DNA from: Dryocola clanedunensis
GTDB taxonomy: Bacteria > Pseudomonadota > Gammaproteobacteria > Enterobacterales > Enterobacteriaceae
Assembly (NCBI RefSeq): GCF_025215155.1
Contig: NZ_JALHAM010000115.1
Direction: 5' to 3' (one strand)
DNA: 64,000 nucleotides
Every line of letters starts with the position of its first letter. Within the stretch, counting starts at the first letter, position 1. The notes beneath the pieces are model-generated. The model saw only the letters and a program-made list of their open reading frames with translations, was not told the DNA's origin and did not search any database. Positions 1 through 8,580 of the stretch are shown in pieces. The translations under genes and the position numbers were made by a program.

Positions 1-863
1 TGCTGGGTGATGAGTCTGGCTATGAAATGGGTGACGTGCAGAAAACCAAGCTGGCCGCGATTGAAGCTGAGTGGGAAACCCAACCGGCTCCAGCCTCCTT
101 TACGCTGTTTGGTATTCCCGATCAGGATAAGCAGGAAAACCATCTGTCCATCCAGATCCCTTATGCACTGGGTATCATCGCAACGCGCTCTGTCGATAAA
201 CCTGTGACGGGTCTGAAAGACCTTCTGGTACAGCACGAAGAACGTATTCGTAATGGTATGAAGGCTTACAGTCTGCTTGAGCAACTGCGCTCCGGCTCTG
301 CCGATCAGTCCGTTCGTGATGACTTCAATGCGATTAAGAAAGATCTTGGCTATGGCCTGTTGCTGAAACGCTATACCCCGAACGTCACGGACGCCACGGA
401 AGAGCAGATTCAGCAAGCCACCAAAGACTCAATCCCACGCGTTGCACCGCTGTACTTCGCGTTCCGTATCATGGTGGCGTGCGGCATCCTGATGCTGTTC
501 ATCATCGGCGTCTCCTTCTGGACGGTTTGTCGTAACCGTATCGGTGAGAAAAAATGGCTGCTCCGTGCCGCGCTGTACGGTCTGCCTCTGCCATGGATTG
601 CAGTAGAAACCGGCTGGTTCGTTGCCGAGTATGGTCGTCAACCCTGGGCGATTGGTGAAGTACTACCGACCGCTGTGGCGAACTCGTCACTGACGGCGGG
701 CGACCTCATCTTCTCAATGTTGCTGATTTGCGGTCTGTACACGCTGTTCCTGGTGGCGGAACTATTCCTGATGTTCAAGTTTGCTCGCCTTGGGCCGAGC
801 AGTCTGAAAACAGGGCGCTACCATTACGAACAGTCTACTGTGGCTACTCAGCCGGTACGCTAA
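1..863 (+). CDS. cydA: Cytochrome bd-I ubiquinol oxidase subunit I, C-terminal part (5' end outside window)
   Basis: This is the last 286 or so codons of CydA, read in frame from base 3; the start lies upstream of the window. CydA carries the haems and oxidises ubiquinol in the inner membrane, passing electrons to oxygen under low aeration. The visible part matches the E. coli C-terminal half: an FRIM segment around base 465, where the family has the methionine ligand of haem b558, then several membrane helices and the RLGPSSLKTGRYH tail. The haem ligands of the N-terminal half cannot be checked here. cydB follows after 15 bases, as expected for one operon. Confidence 0.97.
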   Translation, partial: LGDESGYEMGDVQKTKLAAIEAEWETQPAPASFTLFGIPDQDKQENHLSIQIPYALGIIATRSVDKPVTGLKDLLVQHEERIRNGMKAYSLLEQLRSGSADQSVRDDFNAIKKDLGYGLLLKRYTPNVTDATEEQIQQATKDSIPRVAPLYFAFRIMVACGILMLFIIGVSFWTVCRNRIGEKKWLLRAALYGLPLPWIAVETGWFVAEYGRQPWAIGEVLPTAVANSSLTAGDLIFSMLLICGLYTLFLVAELFLMFKFARLGPSSLKTGRYHYEQSTVATQPVR

Positions 864-878
864 GACAGGAGTCGTCAA

Positions 879-2018
879 ATGTTAGATTATGAAGTATTGC
901 GTTTTATCTGGTGGCTGTTGATTGGCGTACTGCTGATTGGCTTTGCAGTGACCGATGGGTTCGACATGGGGGTGGGGATGCTGTCACGCATCATCGGCCG
1001 CACCGATGTTGAACGTCGTATCATGGTTAACTCCATTGCACCACACTGGGACGGCAACCAGGTCTGGCTCATCACCGGGGCTGGCGCTCTGTTTGCCGCC
1101 TGGCCAATGGTTTACGCTGCGGCGTTCTCCGGCTTCTACATAGCGATGATTCTGGTACTGGCTTCTTTGTTCTTCCGCCCGGTGGGTTTCGACTACCGTT
1201 CGAAGATCGAAGACGTGCGCTGGCGTGGCATGTGGGACTGGGGCATCTTCATCGGTAGCTTCGTGCCGCCGTTGGTCATTGGCGTGGCGTTCGGCAACCT
1301 GCTGCAGGGCGTGCCGTTCCATTTAGATGAGTATCTGCGCCTGTACTACACCGGCAACTTCTTCCAGCTGCTGAATCCGTTTGGTCTGCTGGCCGGTATT
1401 GTGAGCGTGACTATGATCCTGACTCAGGGGGCGACTTATCTGCAGATGCGTACGGTGGGTGAGCTTCACCTGCGTTCACGCACTGCAGCGCAAATCGCCG
1501 CGCTGGTCATGATGGTCTGCTTCGCACTGGCTGGTGTCTGGGTGATGTACGGCATTGATGGTTACGTGGTGACCTCCGAGCTTAACCATCACGCGGCTTC
1601 GAATCCGCTGACTAAAGAAGTCGTTCGTCAGGCTGGTGCCTGGATGGTGAACTTCAATAACATGCCGATTCTGTGGCTCGTCCCTGCACTGGGTGTGGTT
1701 CTGCCTCTGTTTACGATTCTGATGTCGCGTCTTGAGAAAGGTGCCATGGCGTTCGTGTTCTCTTCACTGACCGTGGCCTGCGTTATCCTGACTGCCGGTA
1801 TTGCTATGTTCCCGTTCGTGATGCCTTCCAGCACCATGATGAACGCTAGCCTCACTATGTGGGATGCAACATCAAGCCAGCTGACGCTGAACGTAATGGT
1901 TTATGCCGCTGCGGTATTTGTTCCGATCATTCTTATCTACACCAGCTGGTGTTACTGGAAGATGTTCGGTCGAATCACCAAAGAGCATATCGAAAGCAAC
2001 ACCCACTCTCTGTACTAA
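879..2018 (+). CDS. cydB: Cytochrome bd-I ubiquinol oxidase subunit II
   Basis: CydB is the second large subunit of the bd-I oxidase, needed for assembly and haem insertion. The 379-residue product has the normal family length, begins MLDYEVLRFIWW and is hydrophobic almost throughout, with multiple membrane helices. The start ATG is preceded by an AGGAG ribosome site. It lies between cydA and the small cydX gene, the standard enteric cydABX order, and nothing in it looks broken. Confidence 0.98.
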   Translation: MLDYEVLRFIWWLLIGVLLIGFAVTDGFDMGVGMLSRIIGRTDVERRIMVNSIAPHWDGNQVWLITGAGALFAAWPMVYAAAFSGFYIAMILVLASLFFRPVGFDYRSKIEDVRWRGMWDWGIFIGSFVPPLVIGVAFGNLLQGVPFHLDEYLRLYYTGNFFQLLNPFGLLAGIVSVTMILTQGATYLQMRTVGELHLRSRTAAQIAALVMMVCFALAGVWVMYGIDGYVVTSELNHHAASNPLTKEVVRQAGAWMVNFNNMPILWLVPALGVVLPLFTILMSRLEKGAMAFVFSSLTVACVILTAGIAMFPFVMPSSTMMNASLTMWDATSSQLTLNVMVYAAAVFVPIILIYTSWCYWKMFGRITKEHIESNTHSLY

Positions 2019-2032
2019 GTAAGGAGCTGATT

Positions 2033-2146
2033 ATGTGGTACTTTGCATGGATTCTGGGAACGCTGCTTGCCTGTGCGTTTGGCATCATTACCGCCCTTGC
2101 GCTTGAGCATGTGGAAACATCGAAAGCCGGTAAAGAAGAAAGCTGA
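2033..2146 (+). CDS. cydX: Cytochrome bd-I accessory subunit CydX
   Basis: A 37-residue single-span membrane protein starting MWYFAWILGTLLA and ending in a charged tail (SKAGKEES). CydX is known to bind and stabilise the CydAB oxidase. The start ATG at 2033 has AAGGAGC about 5 bases upstream, and the stop codon shares its last base with the ATG of ybgE (TGATG), suggesting translational coupling. Length and sequence match E. coli CydX closely. Confidence 0.96.
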   Translation: MWYFAWILGTLLACAFGIITALALEHVETSKAGKEES

Positions 2147-2439
2147 TGGAAGCAGTTATCGCAAAGTTATATGCGGTAATGGATAAGAGCCCTTTAAGGG
2201 CTCTTTCCTTGATCATGGCCCTGGCGCTGGCCGGCTGTATCTTCTGGGACCCATCGCGCTTCGCCGCAAAGACCAGTGAACTGGCTATCTGGCACGGTTT
2301 TCTGTTGATGTGGGCGGTATGCGCAGGCGTGATTCATGGCGTGGGTTTTCGTCCCCGTAAGGCTCTTTGGCAGGGGCTTTTTTGCCCGCTCATTGCTCAG
2401 TTGACGCTGCTGGCAGGACTCCTCTTCTTCTTCGCCTGA
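2146..2439 (+). CDS. ybgE: Cyd operon protein YbgE
   Basis: A 97-residue inner-membrane protein with about three hydrophobic segments and the conserved WDPSRFAAKTSE and GVGFRP motifs of the YbgE family. It is cotranscribed with cydABX in enterics, but its biochemical role is not established; it is usually called a cyd operon protein. Its first base overlaps the cydX stop codon. An intramolecular hairpin lies in its first 20 codons (see 2185-2205). Confidence 0.94.
   Translation: MEAVIAKLYAVMDKSPLRALSLIMALALAGCIFWDPSRFAAKTSELAIWHGFLLMWAVCAGVIHGVGFRPRKALWQGLFCPLIAQLTLLAGLLFFFA
2185..2205 (+). other. Hairpin inside the start of ybgE
   Basis: Two 10-base arms, AAGAGCCCTT and AAGGGCTCTT, are separated by one T. 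The RNA would fold with a short loop and is followed by TCCTT. It lies 14 codons into ybgE. It could act as a weak attenuator or as a 3' end stabilising cydABX mRNA. The structure is seen in the sequence; the role is a guess. Confidence 0.5.
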
Positions 2440-2468
2440 AGCCCGCGTAAAAACATCTTTGTTTACCC

Positions 2469-2502
2469 AATATTTATAGGCTTTAACAAGCCTATAAATA
2501 TT
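2469..2502. repeat. Perfect 15-bp inverted repeat upstream of ybgC
   Basis: AATATTTATAGGCTT (2469-2483) and its exact complement (2488-2502) flank a TAAC loop in the ybgE-ybgC gap. The A/T-rich end lets it work as a weak terminator for the cyd operon, or as a structure at the start of the tol-pal transcription unit, whose promoter must lie in the same 147-base gap. Confidence 0.7.
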
Positions 2503-2586
2503 TACCTATCGTTTAATACAACCCATTCCCAACCCTCATCCTCTTGCGTATAGTAGCAACGTTCAAATGCACTACCGGGATGTAAA

Positions 2587-2991
2587 GTGAGTACAACGCC
2601 GTTTCGATGGCCGGTTCGCGTCTACTATGAAGACACGGATGCCGGCGGTGTGGTTTACCATGCCAGCTATGTTGCTTTTTATGAAAGAGCACGCACTGAG
2701 ATGCTGCGCCAGCACCACTTTCACCAGCAGGATTTGCTGGCGGAGCGCATCGCCTTTGTCGTTCGCAGGATGACCGTTGATTATCTTGCGCCTGCCCGAC
2801 TTGACGATTTACTCGAAATCCAAAGTGAAATTACATCGATGCGCGGCACCTCTTTGGTGTTTACGCAGCGAATAGTCAACGCTGAAGGGCGGGTCCTGAA
2901 CGAAGCTGAGGTCCTGGTCGTTTGTGTTGATCTTCTCTCAATGAAGCCTCGTGCGCTTCCCAAGTCTATTGTCGCGGAGTTCAAGCAGTGA
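2587..2991 (+). CDS. ybgC: Acyl-CoA thioesterase of the Tol-Pal operon
   Basis: A 134-residue hot-dog-fold thioesterase. The motif YYEDTDAGGVVYH near residues 13-23 carries the family catalytic aspartate (D18 here). YbgC hydrolyses short-chain acyl-CoA and associates with phospholipid-synthesis enzymes at the inner membrane. The start is a GTG at 2587. The last bases overlap tolQ by 4 nt. In enterics ybgC is the first gene of the ybgC-tolQRA unit, and this arrangement is kept. Confidence 0.96.
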   Translation: MSTTPFRWPVRVYYEDTDAGGVVYHASYVAFYERARTEMLRQHHFHQQDLLAERIAFVVRRMTVDYLAPARLDDLLEIQSEITSMRGTSLVFTQRIVNAEGRVLNEAEVLVVCVDLLSMKPRALPKSIVAEFKQ

Positions 2992-3674
2992 CTGACATGA
3001 ATATCCTTGATTTGTTCCTGAAGGCAAGCCTTCTGGTCAAATTCATCATGTTGATTTTGATTGGTTTTTCCATTGCATCATGGGCAATCATCATTCAGCG
3101 TACGCGCATCCTCAATACCGCCACCCGCGAAGCGGAAGCGTTTGAAGATAAGTTCTGGTCGGGCATTGAGTTGTCCCGTCTGTATCAGGAAAGTCAGGGT
3201 CGTCGTGACAACCTTGCTGGATCTGAGCAAATTTTCTATTCGGGTTTCAAAGAGTTTGCCCGACTGCATCGTGCGAATACCCATGCCCCGGAAGCGGTGG
3301 TTGACGGTGCTGCGCGAGCAATGCGTATCTCTATGAGTCGTGAACTCGAGACGCTTGAAACACATATTCCCTTCCTTGGTACCGTAGGTTCCATCAGTCC
3401 GTATATCGGTTTGTTTGGTACGGTATGGGGGATCATGCATGCCTTTATCGCACTGGGTGCGGTGAAACAAGCGACGTTGCAGATGGTTGCACCAGGCATT
3501 GCAGAAGCACTGATCGCCACCGCGATTGGTCTGTTTGCTGCCATTCCAGCGGTGATGGCGTACAACCGTCTGAACCAGCGTGTGAACAAACTGGAATTGA
3601 ATTACGACAACTTCATGGAAGAGTTCACGGCTATCCTGCACCGTCAGGCTTTTACCAGCAGCGATAAGCAGTAA
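2988..3674 (+). CDS. tolQ: Tol-Pal system proton channel protein TolQ
   Basis: A 228-residue MotA/TolQ/ExbB-family protein with one N-terminal and two central membrane helices. The conserved FLGTVGSISPYIGLFGTVWG stretch around residues 128-147 belongs to the proton pathway shared with TolR. TolQ and TolR energise TolA using the proton motive force so that the outer membrane is drawn in during division. The start is a GTG overlapping the ybgC stop codon. It is two residues shorter than E. coli TolQ at the C terminus. Confidence 0.98.
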   Translation: MTDMNILDLFLKASLLVKFIMLILIGFSIASWAIIIQRTRILNTATREAEAFEDKFWSGIELSRLYQESQGRRDNLAGSEQIFYSGFKEFARLHRANTHAPEAVVDGAARAMRISMSRELETLETHIPFLGTVGSISPYIGLFGTVWGIMHAFIALGAVKQATLQMVAPGIAEALIATAIGLFAAIPAVMAYNRLNQRVNKLELNYDNFMEEFTAILHRQAFTSSDKQ

Positions 3675-3684
3675 GGGGTAAGTC

Positions 3685-4110
3685 ATGGCCAGACGTGCAC
3701 GTGGTCGTCGCGAACTAAAGTCAGAAATTAACATCGTACCTTTACTGGACGTGCTGCTGGTGCTGTTGCTGATCTTCATGGCAACCGCCCCAATCATCAC
3801 CCAGAGCGTAGAGGTGGACCTGCCGGATGCGACAGATTCGCAGACGGTAAGCAGTAACGATGAGCCGCCGGTCATTATTGAAGTCTCCGGGGTAGGGCAG
3901 TACAGCGTGGTGGTTGAGAAAGATCGTATGGATCAATTACCTGCTGAGCAAGTTGTTGCTGAAGCACAGCGTCGCCTGCAGGCAAATCCGAAAACGGTCT
4001 TTTTGATCGGTGGTGCGAAAGATGTTCCGTATGAAGAGATCATCAAAGCGCTGAACCTGTTGCACAGTGCGGGCGTGAAATCCGTCGGCCTGATGACGCA
4101 GCCAATCTGA
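3685..4110 (+). CDS. tolR: Tol-Pal system protein TolR
   Basis: A 141-residue ExbD/TolR protein: a short basic N terminus, one membrane helix and a periplasmic domain. The aspartate in PLLDVLL (D22 here) is the family proton-binding residue. It works as a dimer in the TolQR stator that powers TolA. The start ATG follows AAGGGG, 10 bases after the tolQ stop. All family landmarks are present. Confidence 0.98.
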   Translation: MARRARGRRELKSEINIVPLLDVLLVLLLIFMATAPIITQSVEVDLPDATDSQTVSSNDEPPVIIEVSGVGQYSVVVEKDRMDQLPAEQVVAEAQRRLQANPKTVFLIGGAKDVPYEEIIKALNLLHSAGVKSVGLMTQPI

Positions 4111-4138
4111 TCTACCTCGCTATATTTGGGAACCGAGA

Positions 4139-5326
4139 GTGTCAAAGGCAACCACAGAAAACGATAAGCTCAAACGCGCGATAATCGTCTCAGTGATTCT
4201 GCATATCATCCTGATTGCGATCCTGATATGGAGCTCGTTTGACGAACACATTGACGCCAGTGCTGGTGGCGGTGGTGGCTCGGCTATTGATGCCGTCATG
4301 GTCGACCCTGGCGCCGTAGTGCAGCAATACAACCGCCAGCAACAGCAGCAGGCGAGCAGTAAACGTGCGGCTGAGCAACGCGAAAAGCAGGCGCAGCAGC
4401 AGGCAGAAGAGCTTCAGGAGAAACAGGCTGCCGAACAACAGCGTCTGAAAGCGCTGGAAAAAGAGCGTCTGGAAGCGCAGGAACAAGCGAAGCAGCAGGC
4501 CGACCAGCAGAAACAGGCGCAGCAAGCGGCAAAAGAAGCCCAGGAACAGCAGAAGCAGGCGGAAGCCGCGGCGGCGAAAGCCAAAGCAGATGCTAAAGCT
4601 CAGGCTGATGCTCAGGCGAAAGCGGCTGCTGATGCACAGAAAAAAGCGGCGGAAGAGGCTGCGAAGAAAGCCGCCGCCGCCGAGAAAAAAGTAGCGGCCG
4701 CCGAAGCTGCCGCTGCGGCCAAAAAGGCCCAGCAGGAAGCCGAGAAGAAAGCGGCTGCTGAAGCCGCGAAAAAAGAGGCCGCTGCCGAAAAAGCAGCCGC
4801 CGACAAAGCTGCATCGGAAAAAGCAGCTGCGGACAAGGCTGCCGCTGCAAAAGCAGCCGCAGATAAAAAAGCGGCTGCTGACGCGAAGAAAAAGGCTGCA
4901 GCAGAGAAAGCCGCTGCCGATAAAGCAGCTACTGAGGGCGTAGACGATCTGTTTGGTGACCTCAGTTCGGGTAAGAATGCACCGAAAACTGGTGGTGGGG
5001 CGAAAGGTAATGCCGCAGCCGCTGCAGGAAAAGGGAATACTAAGAATAATGGCGCATCTGGTGCCGAGATCAGTGGTTATGCAGGTCAGATAAAAGCGGC
5101 GATCGAAAGTAAGTTTTATAATGATCCTTCGTTTGCCGGTAAGACCTGTTCATTACGAGTCAAACTGGCTCCTGATGGTTTACTGCTGGATATCAAATCA
5201 GAGGGGGGCGATCCGGCCCTTTGTCAGGCGGCAATCGCAGCCGCGCGACTGGCAAAGATACCGAAGCCACCGAGCCAGGACGTGTATGAAGTATTCAAAA
5301 ACGCGCCTATTGACTTCAAACCTTAA
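4139..5326 (+). CDS. tolA: Tol-Pal system protein TolA
   Basis: TolA bridges the inner membrane to Pal and TolB. Domain I is a membrane helix at about residues 14-34 with the S18-x3-H22 pair that contacts TolQR. Domain II, about residues 60-270, is an Ala/Lys/Glu/Gln-rich long helix with many KAAAEK-type repeats. Domain III, about residues 300-395, is the globular domain that binds TolB and is also a colicin and phage target. At 395 residues it is shorter than E. coli TolA (421), which can be explained by fewer domain II repeats. The start is a GTG. Confidence 0.97.
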   Translation: MSKATTENDKLKRAIIVSVILHIILIAILIWSSFDEHIDASAGGGGGSAIDAVMVDPGAVVQQYNRQQQQQASSKRAAEQREKQAQQQAEELQEKQAAEQQRLKALEKERLEAQEQAKQQADQQKQAQQAAKEAQEQQKQAEAAAAKAKADAKAQADAQAKAAADAQKKAAEEAAKKAAAAEKKVAAAEAAAAAKKAQQEAEKKAAAEAAKKEAAAEKAAADKAASEKAAADKAAAAKAAADKKAAADAKKKAAAEKAAADKAATEGVDDLFGDLSSGKNAPKTGGGAKGNAAAAAGKGNTKNNGASGAEISGYAGQIKAAIESKFYNDPSFAGKTCSLRVKLAPDGLLLDIKSEGGDPALCQAAIAAARLAKIPKPPSQDVYEVFKNAPIDFKP

Positions 5327-5454
5327 TAGCCTTCCCCGAAGCGGGCAGAAATGATGAAGTGCTATATAAAGGGGTTTTGATAGTTTTGTGTATTTGGGTT
5401 TGTTAAAATTCTGCTAAATTATCGTGGGCTTTGGGTCCGGATAAGGGAGATATG

Positions 5455-6747
5455 ATGAAGCAGGCATTTCGAGTAGCATTAAGTTTCTTGATGCTGTGGG
5501 CAGCGGTGCTGCACGCAGAAGTTCGTATTGAGATCACACAAGGTGTGGACTCAGCACGTCCGATTGGTGTGGCGCCGTTTAAATGGGCAGGCCCAGGTGC
5601 GGCACCTGAAGATATCGGTGGCATCGTTGCCGCTGACTTACGTAACAGTGGCAAATTTAATCCGCTGGATCGTTCCCGTTTACCGCAGCAGCCTGGTTCT
5701 GCTCAGGAAGTGCAGCCGGCAGCCTGGACCGCTTTAGGGATTGATGCCGTTGTTGTCGGTCAGGTTACACCAAACGGTGACGGTAGCTATACCGTGGCTT
5801 ACCAGTTGGTTGATACCTCAGGCGCGCCGGGTACGGTTCTGGCTCAGAACTCTTACAAGGTTAACAAGCAGTGGCTGCGCTATGCCGGCCATACCGCCAG
5901 CGACGAAGTATTTGAAAAGCTGACGGGTATTAAAGGCGCGTTCCGGACTCGTATCGCCTACGTCGTGCAGACCAACGGCGGTCAATTCCCGTATGAACTG
6001 CGCGTATCGGATTACGATGGCTACAACCAGTTTGTGGTTCACCGTTCTCCACAGCCGTTGATGTCTCCGTCCTGGTCTCCAGATGGCAGCAAGCTGGCTT
6101 ACGTCACATTTGAAAGTGGCCGCTCTGCTCTGGTTATTCAGACTCTGGCAAACGGTGCTGTGCGTCAGGTGGCTTCTTTCCCACGCCACAATGGTGCGCC
6201 GGCGTTCTCTCCAGACGGCACTAAACTGGCCTTTGCTCTGTCTAAGACCGGTAGCCTGAATCTGTACGTGATGGATATTGGTTCAGGCCAGATCCGCCAG
6301 ATTACAGATGGCCGTAGTAACAACACGGAGCCGACCTGGTTCCCGGATAGCCAGAACCTGGCCTATACCTCCGATCAGGCAGGTCGTCCGCAAATTTATA
6401 AAATTAATGTCAACGGCGGTGCGCCGCAGCGTCTGTCCTGGGAAGGTAACCAGAACCAGAATGCTGATGTCAGTACCGACGGTAAGTTTATGGTAATGGT
6501 GAGCTCCGCTAGCGGTCAGCAGCACATTGCCAAACAGGATCTGGTAGCGGGTGGCGTACAAACTTTATCGTCAACGTTGCTGGATGAAACGCCAAGTCTG
6601 GCACCTAACGGCACTATGGTAATCTACAGCTCTTCTCAGGGGATGGGATCCGTGCTGAATCTGGTCTCAACAGATGGGCGTTTCAAAGCGCGTCTTCCGG
6701 CAACCGATGGTCAGGTGAAATCTCCTGCCTGGTCGCCGTATCTGTGA
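5455..6747 (+). CDS. tolB: Tol-Pal system periplasmic beta-propeller protein TolB
   Basis: From the ATG at 5455 the product is 430 residues, equal to E. coli TolB. A signal peptide ends at LHA (residue 21), followed by an N-terminal domain and a six-bladed propeller with SPDG/SWSPDG repeats. TolB binds Pal and TolA domain III. Upstream in-frame codons (TTG at 5431, ATG at 5452) would only lengthen the n-region; AAGGGAGA directly before 5452 fits either ATG. A 128-base gap from tolA probably holds a tolB promoter. Confidence 0.96.
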   Translation: MKQAFRVALSFLMLWAAVLHAEVRIEITQGVDSARPIGVAPFKWAGPGAAPEDIGGIVAADLRNSGKFNPLDRSRLPQQPGSAQEVQPAAWTALGIDAVVVGQVTPNGDGSYTVAYQLVDTSGAPGTVLAQNSYKVNKQWLRYAGHTASDEVFEKLTGIKGAFRTRIAYVVQTNGGQFPYELRVSDYDGYNQFVVHRSPQPLMSPSWSPDGSKLAYVTFESGRSALVIQTLANGAVRQVASFPRHNGAPAFSPDGTKLAFALSKTGSLNLYVMDIGSGQIRQITDGRSNNTEPTWFPDSQNLAYTSDQAGRPQIYKINVNGGAPQRLSWEGNQNQNADVSTDGKFMVMVSSASGQQHIAKQDLVAGGVQTLSSTLLDETPSLAPNGTMVIYSSSQGMGSVLNLVSTDGRFKARLPATDGQVKSPAWSPYL

Positions 6748-6772
6748 TAATAAAATCTAAAGGATCAAAGAA

Positions 6773-7294
6773 ATGCAACTGAACAAAGTGCTGAAAGGGC
6801 TGATGATTGCTCTGCCTGTTATGGCTATCGCGGCATGTTCTTCTAACAAGAACGCGAGCAACGAGAGCGGTGAAGGCATGCTGGGTGCCGGCACTGGTAT
6901 GGACGCTAACGGTCAAGGCGGTAACATGTCTTCCGAAGAGCAGGCACGTCTGCAAATGCAACAGCTGCAGCAGAACAACATCGTTTACTTCGGTCTGGAT
7001 AAGTACGATGTGAGCTCTGAATTCGCTGCAATGCTGGATGCACACGCTAACTTCCTGCGTAGCAACCCGTCTTACAAAGTCACCGTAGAAGGTCATGCGG
7101 ACGAACGTGGTACCCCGGAATACAACATCTCCCTGGGTGAGCGTCGTGCTACTGCCGTTAAGATGTACCTGCAGGGTAAAGGTGTTTCTGCAGATCAGAT
7201 CTCCATCGTTTCTTACGGTAAAGAAAAACCTGCAGTACTGGGTCATGACGAATCGGCTTATGCCAAAAACCGTCGTGCCGTACTGGTTTACTAA
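6773..7294 (+). CDS. pal: Peptidoglycan-associated outer membrane lipoprotein Pal
   Basis: A 173-residue lipoprotein. The lipobox IAAC places the acylated cysteine at residue 22; the +2 serine predicts outer-membrane sorting. The C-terminal OmpA-like domain has the EGHADERGTPEYN peptidoglycan-binding motif. Pal anchors the outer membrane to the cell wall and is recycled by TolB. The start ATG follows AAAGGATC with good spacing. Length is the same as in E. coli. Confidence 0.98.
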   Translation: MQLNKVLKGLMIALPVMAIAACSSNKNASNESGEGMLGAGTGMDANGQGGNMSSEEQARLQMQQLQQNNIVYFGLDKYDVSSEFAAMLDAHANFLRSNPSYKVTVEGHADERGTPEYNISLGERRATAVKMYLQGKGVSADQISIVSYGKEKPAVLGHDESAYAKNRRAVLVY

Positions 7295-7303
7295 GAGAAT
7301 TGC

Positions 7304-8092
7304 ATGAGCAGTAACTTCAGACATCACTTGTTGAGTCTGTCGTTACTGGTTGGCATAGCGGCCCCCTGGGCCGCTTTTGCTCAGGCGCCAATCAGTAGTG
7401 TCGGCTCAGGCTCGGTCGAAGACCGCGTCACTCAACTCGAGCGTATTTCCAACGCTCATAGTCAGCTTTTAACCCAACTGCAGCAACAGCTCTCCGATAA
7501 CCAAAGCGATATTGATTCCCTGCGCGGTCAGATTCAGGAAAACCAGTATCAGCTGAATCAGGTTGTGGAACGCCAGAAGCAAATTCTGCAGCAGATAGAT
7601 GGCCTCAGCAGTGGCGGTGCCGCCGCGGGTCAGGCTACTGAAGCAGACCAGGCGGCAGCAACGCCTGATACAGGAGCGTCCACTAGCGCACCGGCGGCGG
7701 CGGCTCCTGTGCAGGGTGGCGACGCAAACAGCGACTACAATGCTGCCATTGCCCTGGTTCAGGACAAATCTCGTCAGGATGACGCCATTGCGGCCTTCCA
7801 GAACTTCGTGAAGAAGTATCCGGATTCAACTTACCAGCCTAACGCGAATTACTGGCTGGGTCAGCTGAACTACAACAAAGGGAAAAAGGACGACGCGGCC
7901 TATTATTTTGCCTTTGTGGTGAAAAATTATCCGAAGTCGCCAAAAGCCCCTGATGCCATGTACAAAGTCGGGCTGATCATGCAGGACAAAGGCGATACCG
8001 CGAAAGCGAAAGCCGTCTATCAGCAGGTGATCAAACAGTTCCCAAATACCGACGGTGCAAAGCAGGCGCAAAAGCGTCTGAATGCAATGTAA
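7304..8092 (+). CDS. cpoB: Cell division coordinator CpoB
   Basis: A 262-residue periplasmic protein. A signal peptide ends near residue 26 (AAFA), an N-terminal coiled coil rich in Gln/Leu follows (about residues 35-95) and forms trimers in homologues, then a low-complexity Ala/Thr/Pro linker, then TPR repeats. CpoB links PBP1B activity with Tol during constriction. It is nine bases after pal, the last gene of the operon. The downstream sequence 8097-8138 can form a hairpin but lacks a T run. Confidence 0.96.
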   Translation: MSSNFRHHLLSLSLLVGIAAPWAAFAQAPISSVGSGSVEDRVTQLERISNAHSQLLTQLQQQLSDNQSDIDSLRGQIQENQYQLNQVVERQKQILQQIDGLSSGGAAAGQATEADQAAATPDTGASTSAPAAAAPVQGGDANSDYNAAIALVQDKSRQDDAIAAFQNFVKKYPDSTYQPNANYWLGQLNYNKGKKDDAAYYFAFVVKNYPKSPKAPDAMYKVGLIMQDKGDTAKAKAVYQQVIKQFPNTDGAKQAQKRLNAM

Positions 8093-8177
8093 TGCTCGCG
8101 GCCTGACCAGATATCGCTGTTTTTCTGGTCTTGCCGCGCGATTACTAAGCAGTTAAGTGAAATGTTCAAAATTGTTG

Positions 8178-8205
8178 TTGCGTCAAAATCTTAAATCAGT
8201 AATAT
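8178..8205 (+). promoter_or_regulatory. Probable promoter of the tRNA-Lys cluster
   Basis: TTGCGT (8178-8183) and TAATAT (8200-8205) are separated by 16 bases and followed by a GC-rich discriminator, as expected for a stringently controlled stable-RNA promoter. The first tRNA begins 50 bases downstream. Assigned by eye from consensus. Confidence 0.55.
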
Positions 8206-8255
8206 ATGCCGCCGTTGCCGGGGGTAAACAAACAAACCGGAAATGACACGAAAAT

Positions 8256-8331
8256 GGGTCGTTAGCTCAGTTGGTAGAGCAGTTGACTTTTAATCAATTG
8301 GTCGCAGGTTCGAATCCTGCACGACCCACCA
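8256..8331 (+). tRNA. tRNA-Lys (UUU)
   Basis: A 76-nt cloverleaf with encoded CCA. The acceptor arms GGGTCGT and ACGACCC pair fully, the anticodon loop is CTTTTAA (anticodon TTT), and the T arm is GCAGG TTCGAAT CCTGC. It differs from the next two tRNAs only in the acceptor stem (GGGTCGT against GGGGCGT). It occupies the cpoB-nadA gap, where E. coli has the lysT-valT-lysW cluster. Confidence 0.98.
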
Positions 8332-8365
8332 TTTTCGATGTTGTAGTAAGCAGTAACCGCATAGC

Positions 8366-8441
8366 GGGGCGTTAGCTCAGTTGGTAGAGCAGTTGACTTT
8401 TAATCAATTGGTCGCAGGTTCGAATCCTGCACGCCCCACCA
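8366..8441 (+). tRNA. tRNA-Lys (UUU)
   Basis: Second 76-nt Lys tRNA, with acceptor GGGGCGT/ACGCCCC, anticodon TTT and encoded CCA. It is followed immediately by a 139-bp repeat unit that ends in an imitation of this tRNA's own 3' end. Confidence 0.98.
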
Positions 8442-8580
8442 TCTTTTAGATGGAATATATATGTGAAGCGTGAAGGGTTTGAACCTGCAGCAGGTTCGAG
8501 TGGAGCAAAGCGACACAGCGTTGCGTAGCAACGACCCGAAGGGTGAGGCCAAAGGCCGAATCATCCTGCACGCCCCACCA
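8442..8580 (+). repeat. tRNA-linked repeat, copy 1: Lys tRNA 3' end with expanded T-loop
   Basis: A 139-bp unit that starts right after the CCA of the second tRNA. Inside, GCAGGTTCGA (8490-8499) and AATCATCCTGCACGCCCC plus ACCA (8559-8580) are the two halves of the Lys tRNA T arm and 3' acceptor strand, split in the T-loop by 59 bases. The insert is a run of small hairpins such as GTTGC-GTA-GCAAC, ACCC-GAA-GGGT and GGCC-AAA-GGCC. There is no 5' half, so it is not a functional tRNA gene. Confidence 0.85.

Noticed and set aside
3078..3875. A 265-codon antisense frame opposite tolQ/tolR
   Set aside because: It is fully covered by well-supported genes on the other strand and shows no family features.
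4139..5326. Many long antisense frames and repeats within tolA
   Set aside because: They mirror the Ala/Lys-rich codons of TolA domain II; the repeats are protein-level and irregular, not a CRISPR array.
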